Assembly (NCBI RefSeq): GCF_026210795.1
Contig: NC_089439.1
Coordinates: 186,001 to 250,000, forward strand
Reading direction: 5' to 3'
Source: Rhizophagus irregularis
Lineage: Eukaryota > Glomeromycota > Glomeromycetes > Glomerales > Glomeraceae
Length of the DNA stretch: 64,000 bases
The translations under genes were made by a program, and so were the position numbers. This document shows positions 33,130-42,600 of this stretch, in pieces (the first letter of the stretch is position 1; each line of letters opens with the position of its first letter). Under the pieces are notes generated by a model. The model searched no databases. It was not told the origin of the DNA and saw nothing but the letters and a program-made list of their open reading frames with translations.

Positions 33130-34690
33130 AAAGCCCCTATTTACAGTATATAATAATAACTGCAGTTCAACTTTTTTACTAAAAAATAAACTTTTTAAAC
33201 TTTTTTTATTCGGGTAAGAAAAGATACTTTTTTAAATTCTTATTTTTAACGAAATCTTTTCCCTTCTCTTTATCCATTCTTTCACTTCTCGCTTTTCACT
33301 TCTACTCGGTTTTCCCTTCTCCCTTCCACTTTTCTCCTTTCTCTTGTCCTTTTCCTTTCCCCTTTTCTTCATCCTATCTATCCTTCTCTTATTCTTTTTG
33401 TGTGTCAACAAAATGTCATTTCAAATCATAAACTGTTAATGGTATTTCAATAGTTTAAATAAGTGTATTTTTCCTTTAATGTTTCGTTTTATTTCTCTTT
33501 TTTTAGATGATTTATTGGGTATCAGAAGTATATGGTGAAGGCCTTATTCTACGTGGATTTTGATTATTTACTCAACGAAACATTTATTAATGTTACTGAT
33601 TGACTCTTTTTTTATGCGACTTTTCTTCAGGTCATAACGTGAGGACAATTAATTTTTTTTAATTTTTTTTTTACTCCAGGCAATTTTTTTTCAAAACTAA
33701 TATTTTATAATTTGTTTTTTATTTATAGGAAACCAGTTCAGAACTTTAAACCATGTATCCTTTTTTCAAAGTTTTAAAAAATTATTTTATGAACCAGCTC
33801 AAAATTGGATTTTAAAGCTTAGGAAGTATTGGGTCTTTGAACGCCAGATCTTGGTAAATTTTTTTCTTTTGAATCATTTCTTTTAACGAAATGATCAACT
33901 TTTGTTTAATTGTTTTTAATTTTTTTTTAACAAAACATTGCTAACGTTTTGTCTTTTAGATGAATCATGCGTAATAAAGAAGATAAATCACTCCAAGAAT
34001 ATCACAAAGCCTAACAAAACCAACTGATTGAGCCAAAAGTGTCAAAAACGCGTAGGATTTTTGTGGATCAGTCATATTTTTTTAATTTGTTTCTTTCAAC
34101 AAATGCTTTTTTTTTTAGAAAGGTCTAGACATATGAGATTTCTACACGAATGGTCAAAACAATTCAAATGTGGTATGTTGCATTGTTGCTATTTGCATAG
34201 ATTGATAGAAATCGGTCTATTTTTTTTTAATTTATTCTTTTTTTTTATTGAAATTGATTACTAACGTTAATGGTTTCATTGTTTCTTTTTTTATAGACGG
34301 CTGGAGAACGTGTGGGATTTCTGATGGGGAATGCTGGGAAGTCTCTTTGAACACGGATTTTGGCAAGTGAAAAATAAGGTTTTTTCTTTACTTTTTTAAC
34401 GAACTTTATTAACAGTTTGTTTTTCTCTCTTTTTAGGTAGTAGTATCCTTAAAAATATTGAATTCAAAGTATGACTTGGCAATGGTCAGACATTGGACGC
34501 GTGATATCTTGGTGAAGTATTGACCTCTTTTTAGTTATTTTTAATGTTTTTAATGTTTTTAACAAAACGTTTGTTAACATTATGTACTTTTTTTTTAGGT
34601 GACTCTTTCGGATCTTTTTTGAATTTTGACTTTAGTTGTATAACCAAGTTATATCACTGTCCTCTAACATAAGGTAATAAAAGTGTCATA
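33130..34690 (+). other. Cassette locus L5, the fullest copy
   Basis: AAAAGCCCCTATTTACAGTA (about 33130-33150) is a TATA-like box with the TATA partly lost. The pyrimidine leader runs 33240-33420 (CTTCTCTTTATCCATTC and on) and ends at TGTGTGTCAACAAAATG, shared with L1 and L3. Cassettes follow with acceptors at about 33507, 33958, 34117, 34297, 34437 and 34598. Repeated themes are GGTCTAGACATATGAGATTT, GGCTGGAGAACGTGTGGG and GGTCAGACATTGGACGCGTG. Lengths differ and no frame is maintained. The end of the array (to 34690) is inverted at 16400-16830. Confidence 0.45.
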
Positions 34691-35240
34691 TGGTACAGTA
34701 ACTAGTAAGAATAAACAAAATTTAACGTGAAAGACATAATCAATGCATGTTTTGAAATACAATTAAGTTACAAATGAAAGACTAGCAAAAAGTCTTCTAT
34801 TAATTTAGTGATGAAATATTGAGGGTAGTCACAATTTAGATAAATATAATTCACGTGCGAAATATGTATTTCTTTCTATTTATTTCCTAAAACTTCACAA
34901 TTTCAAAATGAACAATTCACTAAATATTTAATAATATTTTACTATTTATTTACGAATTCGAAAACACAATTTTACAATTTAGATAAGATTTCAATAATAC
35001 ATTTTTACAATTTCGATCAAATCAGCTGACGATCGCCTTAATGTGCAGTAACGACTTCGATATTAAATTATAACTTCATGAGACTAAATCGTAACCAAAT
35101 CTTGATTAAAAGTTTCATGATAAATTTTTGATATGGTCAGTATTTGGTTTCGATTTAAAAGTTTCTGTAAGTATGATAATGATAGTTTTTAAACGCCAGA
35201 TTTTCAGTTTATCAAAATTGTTATTTGATTAACGCAATGT
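34691..35240. repeat. Inverted duplicate of 15940-16400
   Basis: Non-coding. Links cassette locus L5 to the SSP5 unit. Same motifs as at 15940-16400, on the opposite strand. Confidence 0.6.
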
Positions 35241-35506
35241 ATTACATGTGAAAAGCAATGAAAGCGACGTGATGTATCATTGAATTTATTGGTCTTTTTG
35301 CAAAATGAAGAAATCTGCCGGAGAAACTAAAAATGAGTAAGTTTAATTTTAGCCCGAGAAACATTTAACTAAAAGTAGACTGTTCCGATGGTTTCTCCCT
35401 TCTATGATAAAGGACTTTTTGTTGATCAAATTTTCAGTCATTTGGTTAACGGAGTACACAAAATGGGTCATTCATAATGCCAAGAAAATCAAACTTTCTG
35501 AATTTA

Positions 35507-35517
35507 ATATAAATAAG
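35507..35517 (+). promoter_or_regulatory. TATA-like element of SSP5
   Basis: ATATAAATAAG 45 bases upstream of the SSP5 ATG. The spacing is shorter than in other copies because the AAAGAAAACAATAAAAAATT segment just before the ATG is deleted here. Confidence 0.45.
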
Positions 35518-35562
35518 AGTACTGACCACATTAATAAATCGTTATAAAAATTAAACTTGCCA

Positions 35563-35905
35563 ATGAAAATGAACGGAACTATTCATCATCTTTTTATCTT
35601 GAGTCTTTTGTCCTTCTTCGTCTTTAACACCTCCGCTAATTGCGATTATAATACTAATTGTACATGCGATGGTGGCAGACCGCAAGGTCAATACTGTGGC
35701 GGTAAATAATAATTGAATTGTCTTCAATGCTTGAATTCATTTTTTTTTTGTCTTATTTTGATTTTTTTTCTTAGTTGTCTTTTATGGTCTTGGTTCTGAT
35801 TGCATATATGATCATATCTATGAATGCAATCCACAAGGTGAACCATGTGATTATGGTTCTCGCCAATCCTGCACTGATTGCGGTTGTTTGAAATGTCCTT
35901 GTTAA
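35563..35905 (+). CDS. Secreted 12-cysteine small protein, copy SSP5
   Basis: Exons 35563-35701 and 35775-35905 encode 89 residues. The intron is 73 nt, GTAAAT to TTCTTAG, phase 1. The signal peptide matches SSP2 with H for L (GTIHHLFIL). The first loop is x5 (CDYNTNC). The loop between cysteines 4 and 5 is lengthened to ten residues (GVVFYGLGSD) where the other copies have eight. The rest is CIYDHIYEC, NPQGEPC, DYGSRQSC, TDCGCLKCPC, so all 12 cysteines remain. The 5' leader has a deletion immediately before ATG. The downstream flank is shorter than in other copies and runs into a region invaded by a LINE. Confidence 0.82.
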
Positions 35906-36162
35906 TTACTGTATATATAATCATAAAATAATAACATTATTTTATTAGCTGTTAGTTCTACGCATGTATATTTTATTAACTATGTTATTAAGTATAGTAT
36001 TTTGTTTGACTTTTAAAAACATATTTGCAATTTTTTAACTATTAAATTATTATTATTATTATTTTATTCTAATTATTATGATAAATTTTTTAACATCGGG
36101 AAAAAAGTCTTATGTATCACATGATACACGTGATATTATAAAATAATTATTTTTAACTTAGC

Positions 36163-36178
36163 AACTATTTGTTTTGCA
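36163..36178 (+). repeat. Left target-site duplication of the LINE
   Basis: AACTATTTGTTTTGCA, repeated exactly at 37138-37153. Confidence 0.85.
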
Positions 36179-36840
36179 ATGAACACTTTTGGACTTGTCC
36201 AAAATCAATAGACATTCTAAAGACCATATTCAAAAAACACGAATCTATTTACCGTTCTACAAATATCAACAATATGGACAAGAACAAAATCAACGTGGAT
36301 AACGTAAACTTTAATATTTCAATATTCACTAGTTTCGACTCCCCTATCTCCTCAATTCTTGATGCCCCAGATTTACATTGTCTCCTAATCAATTTGATCC
36401 CTAATAGCATTCTACAACCTTTTAAAGATGCTAAATTCCACAAAAAGTTAATTAAGAAAGTACTTTTATCATTTTTATTCGATCTTCATCACGATATTTA
36501 CGAGATATTATGGAAAGCCCGCAATCTTAAGTGGAAAGATCACAAAAAAATTAATAACATCAACAAAAAATCCTTTTTAAAACGACCAAAACAACAACGC
36601 AAACGGCAAAGAAAGGACCATAACAACACGTCTTTGAATAATGGTATCCATACAGATATATTGAACATGGGGTATAATAACCCGTTTATGACTTCTCTGC
36701 GTAACCTGGATAATTCCACATTTTGGATTTATCTAACTAGCTCCAATTTTCGCCATAATTTACCATGGATTAATTCTTTATCAATTAACTTCCTAGATTC
36801 CATTAGTTTTGATCATAATTTGTTTTATTACAATATATAA
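36179..36840 (+). pseudogene. C-terminal part of a LINE polyprotein
   Basis: Open for about 220 codons to TAA 36838-36840, without its own start (the frame enters from the target duplication). It begins NEHFWTCPKSIDILKTIF, which fits the zinc-binding H/C region that follows RNase H in fungal LINE ORF2. Later IYEILWKARNLKWKDHKK and a very basic KRPKQQRKRQRK segment follow. The reverse transcriptase and endonuclease domains are absent. It is an inactive dead-on-arrival copy, but free of internal stops, suggesting recent insertion. Confidence 0.7.
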
Positions 36841-37137
36841 ACTCTTCGCTCTATCTGTATACTATATTTTAAAGTTAGACATGACCGTATTTTTCCCTTT
36901 AATTTTTTATAGGTAGCTAGTTTCTCGGTGGTTTCTTTTACATACTTCCATTTGATTAATTAGCGTAGCTCTACTTTATCAAATAGTGCTGATCAAAAAG
37001 TGTGGTCTCGTAGGGGATGAAGAACAAAGTTCTATACACACGGTTTAAGTTTTTTCTTTGAAATTCTTTCTTCTTTTATTTGTAATAGTCTGGGTTCTAC
37101 CACTCTTTTAGTAATAAAATAAATAAATAAATAAATA
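36179..37137 (+). mobile_element. 5'-truncated LINE retrotransposon
   Basis: Bounded by a perfect 16-bp target duplication. It ends in an (AAAT)n tail (about 37113-37137), preceded by an untranslated part (36841-37112). The large duplication, A-rich tail and 5' truncation are classic for target-primed reverse transcription. Only the last coding part remains. It landed in the promoter-like/leader region downstream of SSP5: TATTTTTAACTT and later AAACTTCGTTTTTTCACTTC resemble the L2 leader. Confidence 0.85.
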
Positions 37138-37153
37138 AACTATTTGTTTTGCA
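37138..37153 (+). repeat. Right target-site duplication of the LINE
   Basis: AACTATTTGTTTTGCA, identical to 36163-36178. Confidence 0.85.
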
Positions 37154-37455
37154 GTTCTTGTCATTATTATAAAAATAAACTATTTTTAACTTTTTTTAAA
37201 CTTCGTTTTTTCACTTCTCTTCCTTTTCATAGATTATAGGAATCCGGTGTCCGATTTTTGGATTAGTTGTAGATAAGGATGGTCACTGGTCCTAGAAGAC
37301 CGCGGTCCTACACTCCAAAAAGACGGACCATATAGTATTAGAACCGCGTCCTGGGCTAATTCTGGCCGGATACATAGTGTCGGCCGGAATTACTAAATAC
37401 GTCAATCACGTGATCCTGGATAAATAGATTAGCCACCGGGCAAAAATTTTTTTAG
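37154..37455. other. Leader-like pyrimidine stretch and GGTCC inverted-repeat patch
   Basis: 37195-37240 is pyrimidine-rich (TTTTTTCACTTCTCTTCC) like the cassette leaders. 37275-37400 has GC-richer palindromic DNA: GGTCCTAGAAGACCGCGGTC, GCGTCCTGGGC, and GGCCGGA repeated. TTCTGGCCGGA also occurs at about 40702, so this is probably a decayed MITE whose ends I cannot fix. A CACGTGATC motif is at 37409. Confidence 0.4.
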
Positions 37456-37690
37456 AAATACCCAAAGGTTTTTAAATGACAATCTAGAATGGATTTTATG
37501 AATTGTAAACGCTAATCGGATTGGAGGAATTTTTTGGAATTTGGATTTGGGAGAGAGGTATTAAAATGCGTGAACGGATGAGGATCACTGTTCAAGGTCG
37601 ATTACGCTTTCAAGATTCAGATTTTGGAAGGCTTCTTCCCTCGGTTTTTTTGGACTATTTGATTTCTGTATAACGTTCAGAACTGCCATT
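37456..37690. repeat. Block duplicated at 25130-25385
   Basis: Same sequence as 25130-25385 in direct orientation with small indels. It lies upstream of kinase fragment copy 2. Confidence 0.6.
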
Positions 37691-37739
37691 TTCTTATGGC
37701 TAGGCGCAGGATTATTCCGGTTACGAAGCAAAAAAGAAG

Positions 37740-38465
37740 AAAATTAAATAAAATCGTTTTTTTACTGTAAAGTTCCGAATTATTTTTCGAAACTTATCTG
37801 GATTCTCGAAGCTTATTTCCTACAAAAAAGGAAATCTAAAAAATTTTTTTCTAAAAGCTTTGAATTCATTTTTTCAAAACTTACAATATTTGGGTTTTCG
37901 GTTTCAAGTTGAAGCCGATTTCTTAGAAAAGAAAAAAAAAAAGGTCAGAAATGATTTCTTTTAATAGTTTAGAATTCATTCTTTCTAAACTTACCGTTAC
38001 CTGAGATAAAAAAAAATTTTTTAAATCATAACTTGGAAATCCAGCGCTCATTTCGGAGCTGTTTCTTTACAAAGGAGGATTTGGTAAAATATACTCAGCT
38101 GAATGGTCTGTTCCTTTCTTTTAAAATTATTTCAATATTACGGTATGAAAATTCTTTTTATGTTTTTGTTCAAAAGAAAAGTAAATTGATAAGTAAAAGA
38201 GATGATAAAAAAATTAAGAATTTCCGGTTAAAGGAAAATGTTTTTTAAAAAAAAAAAATTTCGGGCGTTGGCACATTAAAAAAGGATAAAAATTAGTAAT
38301 AAAAAAAAAGAAAAAATCGAATCGTTTTTTAAACGTTTCTTTAATTATTAAGAAATTTATAGAGGGAAGATTTAGGGAGAGAAAGGATGAAGGATAAGGA
38401 AGGCATAGGACGAGGGAAAAGGAAAGTACGAAGGGAAGGGCGTAGACTAATTTAATATAAATAGC
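37740..38465 (-). other. Cassette locus L6, near-duplicate of L4
   Basis: On the minus strand, CTATTTATATTAAATTAG (about 38464-38447), a pyrimidine leader (38440-38350), and the same cassettes as L4 at 38000-37860. Differences from L4 are small indels in homopolymers. Contains kinase fragment copy 2 on the plus strand. Confidence 0.4.
38056..38124 (+). pseudogene. Kinase glycine-rich-loop fragment, copy 2
   Basis: ELFLYKGGFGKIYSAEWSVP, FF, stop: identical in protein to the fragment at 27942. The DNA just upstream (CAGCGCTCATTTCG) is extra relative to the first copy. Confidence 0.6.
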
Positions 38466-39061
38466 GAAAGGTTTCGAAATAAACTTTAGCCGAAATTTAT
38501 TGCAGTAAAGCCATAAAATTCCACATGACCAAATTTATATACATTTCAAATACTGAGAATTGCAAAATATATAATTTAAGAAATACTGTACAATCAAATG
38601 TAACAGTCATAATTTTGCTATATTTTTTGCATATATCCATAATAAATGTTTTATTAGTATATAATAGAAATATTCCAAAAATATGTTATTTATATACTGT
38701 ATATTACAAAAATATTCGTTAAATCATTAGTAATTTGGAAATATCATAAAGCTATTCAGCAAAGCCGGTACTCCCTCAGGATAATTATCAACCTTCTGAG
38801 GTTCTACCAAATTATGTCGAAAAGTTGGCAAGACCGATTCCCATGCCATCTATTGCTATTACGAATTTGCCTTAGTACAAAATAAAAAAAGTTGTACATA
38901 TTCAATCTACGTAGAAACAATATAGCAAATACTAATGTTTTTTTTTAAAAAAATAAATACGGTTCATTAATGCACCTCGCACCTCTTCATATTCTTTGAG
39001 GATATTGTAGAATTTTTCATGAACTTATAATTTCAATGTGAGCTATAATATTATAAATAAT
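38466..39061. other. P1 3' flank, including the empty site of the 2.87-kb element
   Basis: Homologous to 28690-29398 and, inverted, to 12352-12525 plus 15397-15540. The uninterrupted run GTTGTACATATTCAATCTAC (about 38891-38910) is the empty target of the element at 12526-15396. It presumably includes the P1 3' UTR. Confidence 0.55.
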
Positions 39062-39952
39062 TTAACTATTCCAAAAATTATTTCTTAATTTATCGATATC
39101 ATTAAATAAACCTTGGATATCACCGTCAAATGGATATCCCGTACATTTAACTTTGTTTGCTGTAAGAATTAATCTACAAAAGGTATTACGATTTTTTTCG
39201 TTATTAATAATTGATTCATCTCGCAAAACTGCTTCTTTCTCATCAATCATGACATCTAGATTTTGTCCCAAAGATTCTTCTAATTCTGCGATTTTGATGC
39301 GATGAAGATTTTTAATCTGAACAATTATTAAATCCCATTCTTCTGGAGCGACAGATTCCATGTCTTCTCTAAGATAACATGCTCGTCGATGATACCGCTT
39401 GTATTGTGATAAGCTTTCTTTTCCGGTTACTTCACGACATACGATATGAATTAAACAAGACTTTGACAAAGACCTGAGAAAATTGACTCCAAGAGAAGAA
39501 AAATTATGAAAAGTTTTTCTTAGTTCAATTAATTGATAGAAATTTGCTAATATACAGGTTGCGACATCTTTTATATTAGGTGCATCTACAGTCACTTTCA
39601 TTAGTGAACTAAGATCTTTAATAGTTAACTTTTTTTCGTCGTCCAATAGTAGAATATTTCCTTGTATGACTTCTTTATAATCCATTCCAGAAAGATTAGA
39701 TATTAGACGGGTAGTTATAGGATTCTTAGGTAAATTTTTGTCAACAGCACTATCATCACAAAATAAACAAAGTTTGTAACCCTTTGCCCAAAGAGTGACA
39801 TGGTCAGATAATTCGCAATTTAGTTTCCGTCGTATATCATTAGATTCGATATTTATTGTTATTACTTGAGGCTTTCCAGAGTGTGGAATAAATATTCCTT
39901 GATATGATCCAGTTTCATGATGTTGCGAATTATAATTCTGTGAAAATTCCAT
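39062..39952 (-). CDS. P1: intact 296-residue protein of unknown function
   Basis: Single open frame from ATG 39952 (MEFSQNYNSQHHETGSY) to TAA at 39062. It is the only intact one of three copies in the window. It has no signal peptide or membrane segment, so it is probably cytosolic or nuclear. Visible landmarks: a polar start; ITINIESNDIRRKL; GYKLCLFCDD with two cysteines; an Ile/Leu/Val-rich middle; a basic helix SLSQYKRYHRRACYLREDME (residues about 187-206); and an acidic, lysine-rich C-terminal third (IKIAELEESLGQNLDVMIDE). I do not recognise a domain. It is conserved with the Hsp70 fragment and SSP genes as part of the ancestral unit, pointing away from them. It may be specific to this fungal lineage. 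Confidence 0.6.
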   Translation of the reverse strand: MEFSQNYNSQHHETGSYQGIFIPHSGKPQVITINIESNDIRRKLNCELSDHVTLWAKGYKLCLFCDDSAVDKNLPKNPITTRLISNLSGMDYKEVIQGNILLLDDEKKLTIKDLSSLMKVTVDAPNIKDVATCILANFYQLIELRKTFHNFSSLGVNFLRSLSKSCLIHIVCREVTGKESLSQYKRYHRRACYLREDMESVAPEEWDLIIVQIKNLHRIKIAELEESLGQNLDVMIDEKEAVLRDESIINNEKNRNTFCRLILTANKVKCTGYPFDGDIQGLFNDIDKLRNNFWNS

Positions 39953-40523
39953 TAAAAAATTACGTGAATTGAGAAAGAGTGTACGTGCTATTGAAAAATG
40001 GAGAAAGGCGTTTTATGTGAAAAATTATTTTGTCGTACACTGTCGTACATTAAATCATCGCACATATGTATCGGCTGTATCGGCTGTATCGGCCAAAAAT
40101 TTCTCCAAAATTGTGATAACTTAGTACGAATTTGTCTAAGTTCAGCGTGGATTACTATGGTATGACGTTTACCTTACGAAATGGCCAGCATTACAACATT
40201 CGGCTGAAATTAAGTATGGTGTATCATGTGACATATATCGTGTGACGAATAGTTTGTCATCAGATAAATTCGCGTATATATTTCTCAATTCTCGAATTTA
40301 TATATAGTACTGAAAGTGATGGTTAACGAAAGTGATGATTAGCCCAGCAATACTAGATTAGAATTATTACGAATAATATTAGAATTTCGATAATTAAATC
40401 TAACACTATAGTTTACCTTATTCCGAACTTAACTGAGTTTTTACCGAATGTACGACTGGTCCCGTAGTATATTATGTAATCAGCTGTAGGCACGACATAA
40501 TCTAATTCCGAACAATTTACTGT
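39953..40523. other. Upstream region of P1; short GTATCGGC tandem
   Basis: 40068-40095 contains TGTATCGGC three times in a row. The rest is AT-rich with no gene. The P1 promoter must lie here, but I see no clear TATA element. Confidence 0.4.
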
Positions 40524-40669
40524 AGTAACACCACCAATTTTATAATTAAAATTTCACCCCACGTGACCGGTGACAGTTAAGGGGTTGTGAAAAAAATAAT
40601 TTTGGAAGGCAAAAAAACGGTGATGAATATTATTAGGTCACGTGGGGTGAAAAATTTAGTGGTGTTACT
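40524..40669. mobile_element. Foldback MITE, 146 bp
   Basis: The left arm is AGTAACACCACCAATTTTAT followed by a stretch reaching TTTCACCCCACGTGACC. The right arm is GGTCACGTGGGGTGAAA reaching TTAGTGGTGTTACT. The arms are about 40 bases with a short unpaired insert on the left. The stem contains CACGTG. The target duplication is unclear. Confidence 0.7.
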
Positions 40670-42050
40670 GGGGCCGAACAAACGGCTGCACGTGACTTCT
40701 TTTATTCTGGCCGGAATTATAAATTTGGCCGGAATTAAACCTAAAGAAAACCAACCGTCTTGATTAGATAAATTTATTTATGATCTTTTGGAGATACTAG
40801 CGTAAAAAGAAAAGCGAATTTGTTGTTAACTGGCTAATGTGATTTAACATATTTCCAAATACATTATTTACTGACCAACGCGGTATTTGATAAAAATTTT
40901 CATAAAATATAAACATTTTTAAATGTTAGTGATAATGATAAATTTCTTTAATAATAAGATTTTGAACCTGAAAAATACATAAAAAGATCATATTTGGATT
41001 TACTTAAATTACTTTCCATCTGAGTTTTATAAATGACTAGAAAGCTACGAAAAAGATTATAATTTTCTTTGCATTATCTTGAATTAAGCGTATGTATATA
41101 TTATAAATTCCTGATTCGAAAATTAGAGGAAAAGTGAAAGAGAAGAATTAATTCAAGATTACTTCTAAGCAAATAGTAATAGATAACTAATTTTTGAAAT
41201 TTTACAGACTTTTTTTTTAAAAAATACTTTAGATTTTCTTTACATTTAAAGTATTGTTAGGCATTATACTAGAAACTAGTTTAAAGAATTACAGTTATTT
41301 TGTATATATCTAAAGATACACCACTACAGAGAAATTATAGTAAGGCTTCTGCATAACAAAGTGAGATTCTTAAAGTACTATGCGTATCATTGATAGCACA
41401 GATTATGTTGAAGAAAGTTCTTTTGCACACATTTTGGATTGAATTAAGAAGTTACAATATATAAATATATTAATGTATATCTAACTGTGGTACTCTATTT
41501 ATGTGACCTTAGAATAATGTGTTTTTTATACCGAGTAATAACACTGTAATAACACATATATGATAAATTACATCCATCATACTATTGTAGGTAATTAATG
41601 TAATTAAATTTGTGAACATGGCAAAATCCTATCATGTATTACTTATCGTCACTATAAAATTTGCGTGAGATTTATTTTAATAATGAATAGTTGTTAAAAT
41701 TTATGGATCATGCATAGTACTTTAATTAAAAGATTTCGCACTTTACTGCCACCTACCTGTCAACAATAATACGTTTGCTTGTTTATTCAATTATTAATTT
41801 CAAATTGAAAGAGTTTCCCCCCTTTTATTATTCATTTATAATTGCTTTTATCGTAAATTAAGCAATATCTGTATTGGTATAATATTTTATCGGGTTGTAT
41901 CTGACATGTTTTATTTCTTACTGTTCGAAGAGTTAGCAAATCTACAAATATCTGAAAAATTATGTTTTCAGGTTAAATTTACGTAATTTCTGTAAATTTC
42001 AGAAAGCTTTATATTTTCAAAGTGAGACTCGCCTTTCTTTAATTCATATG
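40670..42050. other. Gene-poor AT-rich DNA
   Basis: 40690-40740 has TTCTGGCCGGAATTAT and TTGGCCGGAATTA, related to 37365-37400. No reading frame of interest, no bounded repeat and no RNA gene recognised in the rest. Confidence 0.4.
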
Positions 42051-42600
42051 TAGGGATGCCAACGGTCGGTTTCGGTTTTAAAACCGCGGTTTTCAGCTGA
42101 AACCGAACTGACCGCAAAACCGACTGATAAAACCGAATTACAAAACCGATCGCAAAATTACTGCAAAATTGAATGAACTAATGTTAGAAGTGTTAATTAT
42201 AATTTTATTTGATAATATTCCTTAAAATTATAATTTTTTTTATCTCTAATAAAATATAAAATCTTGTATTTGCGTAATAATAATGTCAATTTTGCGATTT
42301 TTTTCAGTGGAACGAAAAATCACGTGATCGACGCGTAAAAAATATTTCAAAAATAACAGATAAGAATACTATATATATAAATAAACACCAAAATCATAAT
42401 TTTTAATAATATTCTCAATATAATTAATGAAAGAAACATTTTTTTCTTTTGGAATATATGATTAACTGATCAGTTTTTTTGTCGGTTTTTTTATATATAA
42501 AACCGACGGTTAACCGGTCAGTCTTGGACTGAAACTGAACCGTAACCGAACTGATAAAAACCGGTTATAATCGGTTATAACCGAACTTTTGGCATCCCTA
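42051..42600. mobile_element. hAT-type MITE, 550 bp, perfect 8-bp target duplication
   Basis: The ends are TAGGGATGCCAACG and TTGGCATCCCTA. The target duplication TTCATATG is exact at 42043-42050 and 42601-42608. Subterminal AACCG/CGGTT repeats (AAAACCGA, ACCGGTTATAA) fill both sides, as in the MITE at 6440-7021. The two therefore belong to related families with different terminal bases (GGATGCC versus GGATGGA). No transposase. Confidence 0.9.

Noticed and set aside
39062-39952. P1 as a Crinkler-type effector
   Set aside because: Lacks the LFLAK-like N-terminus and the HVL-P motif, and has no recognisable recombination border.
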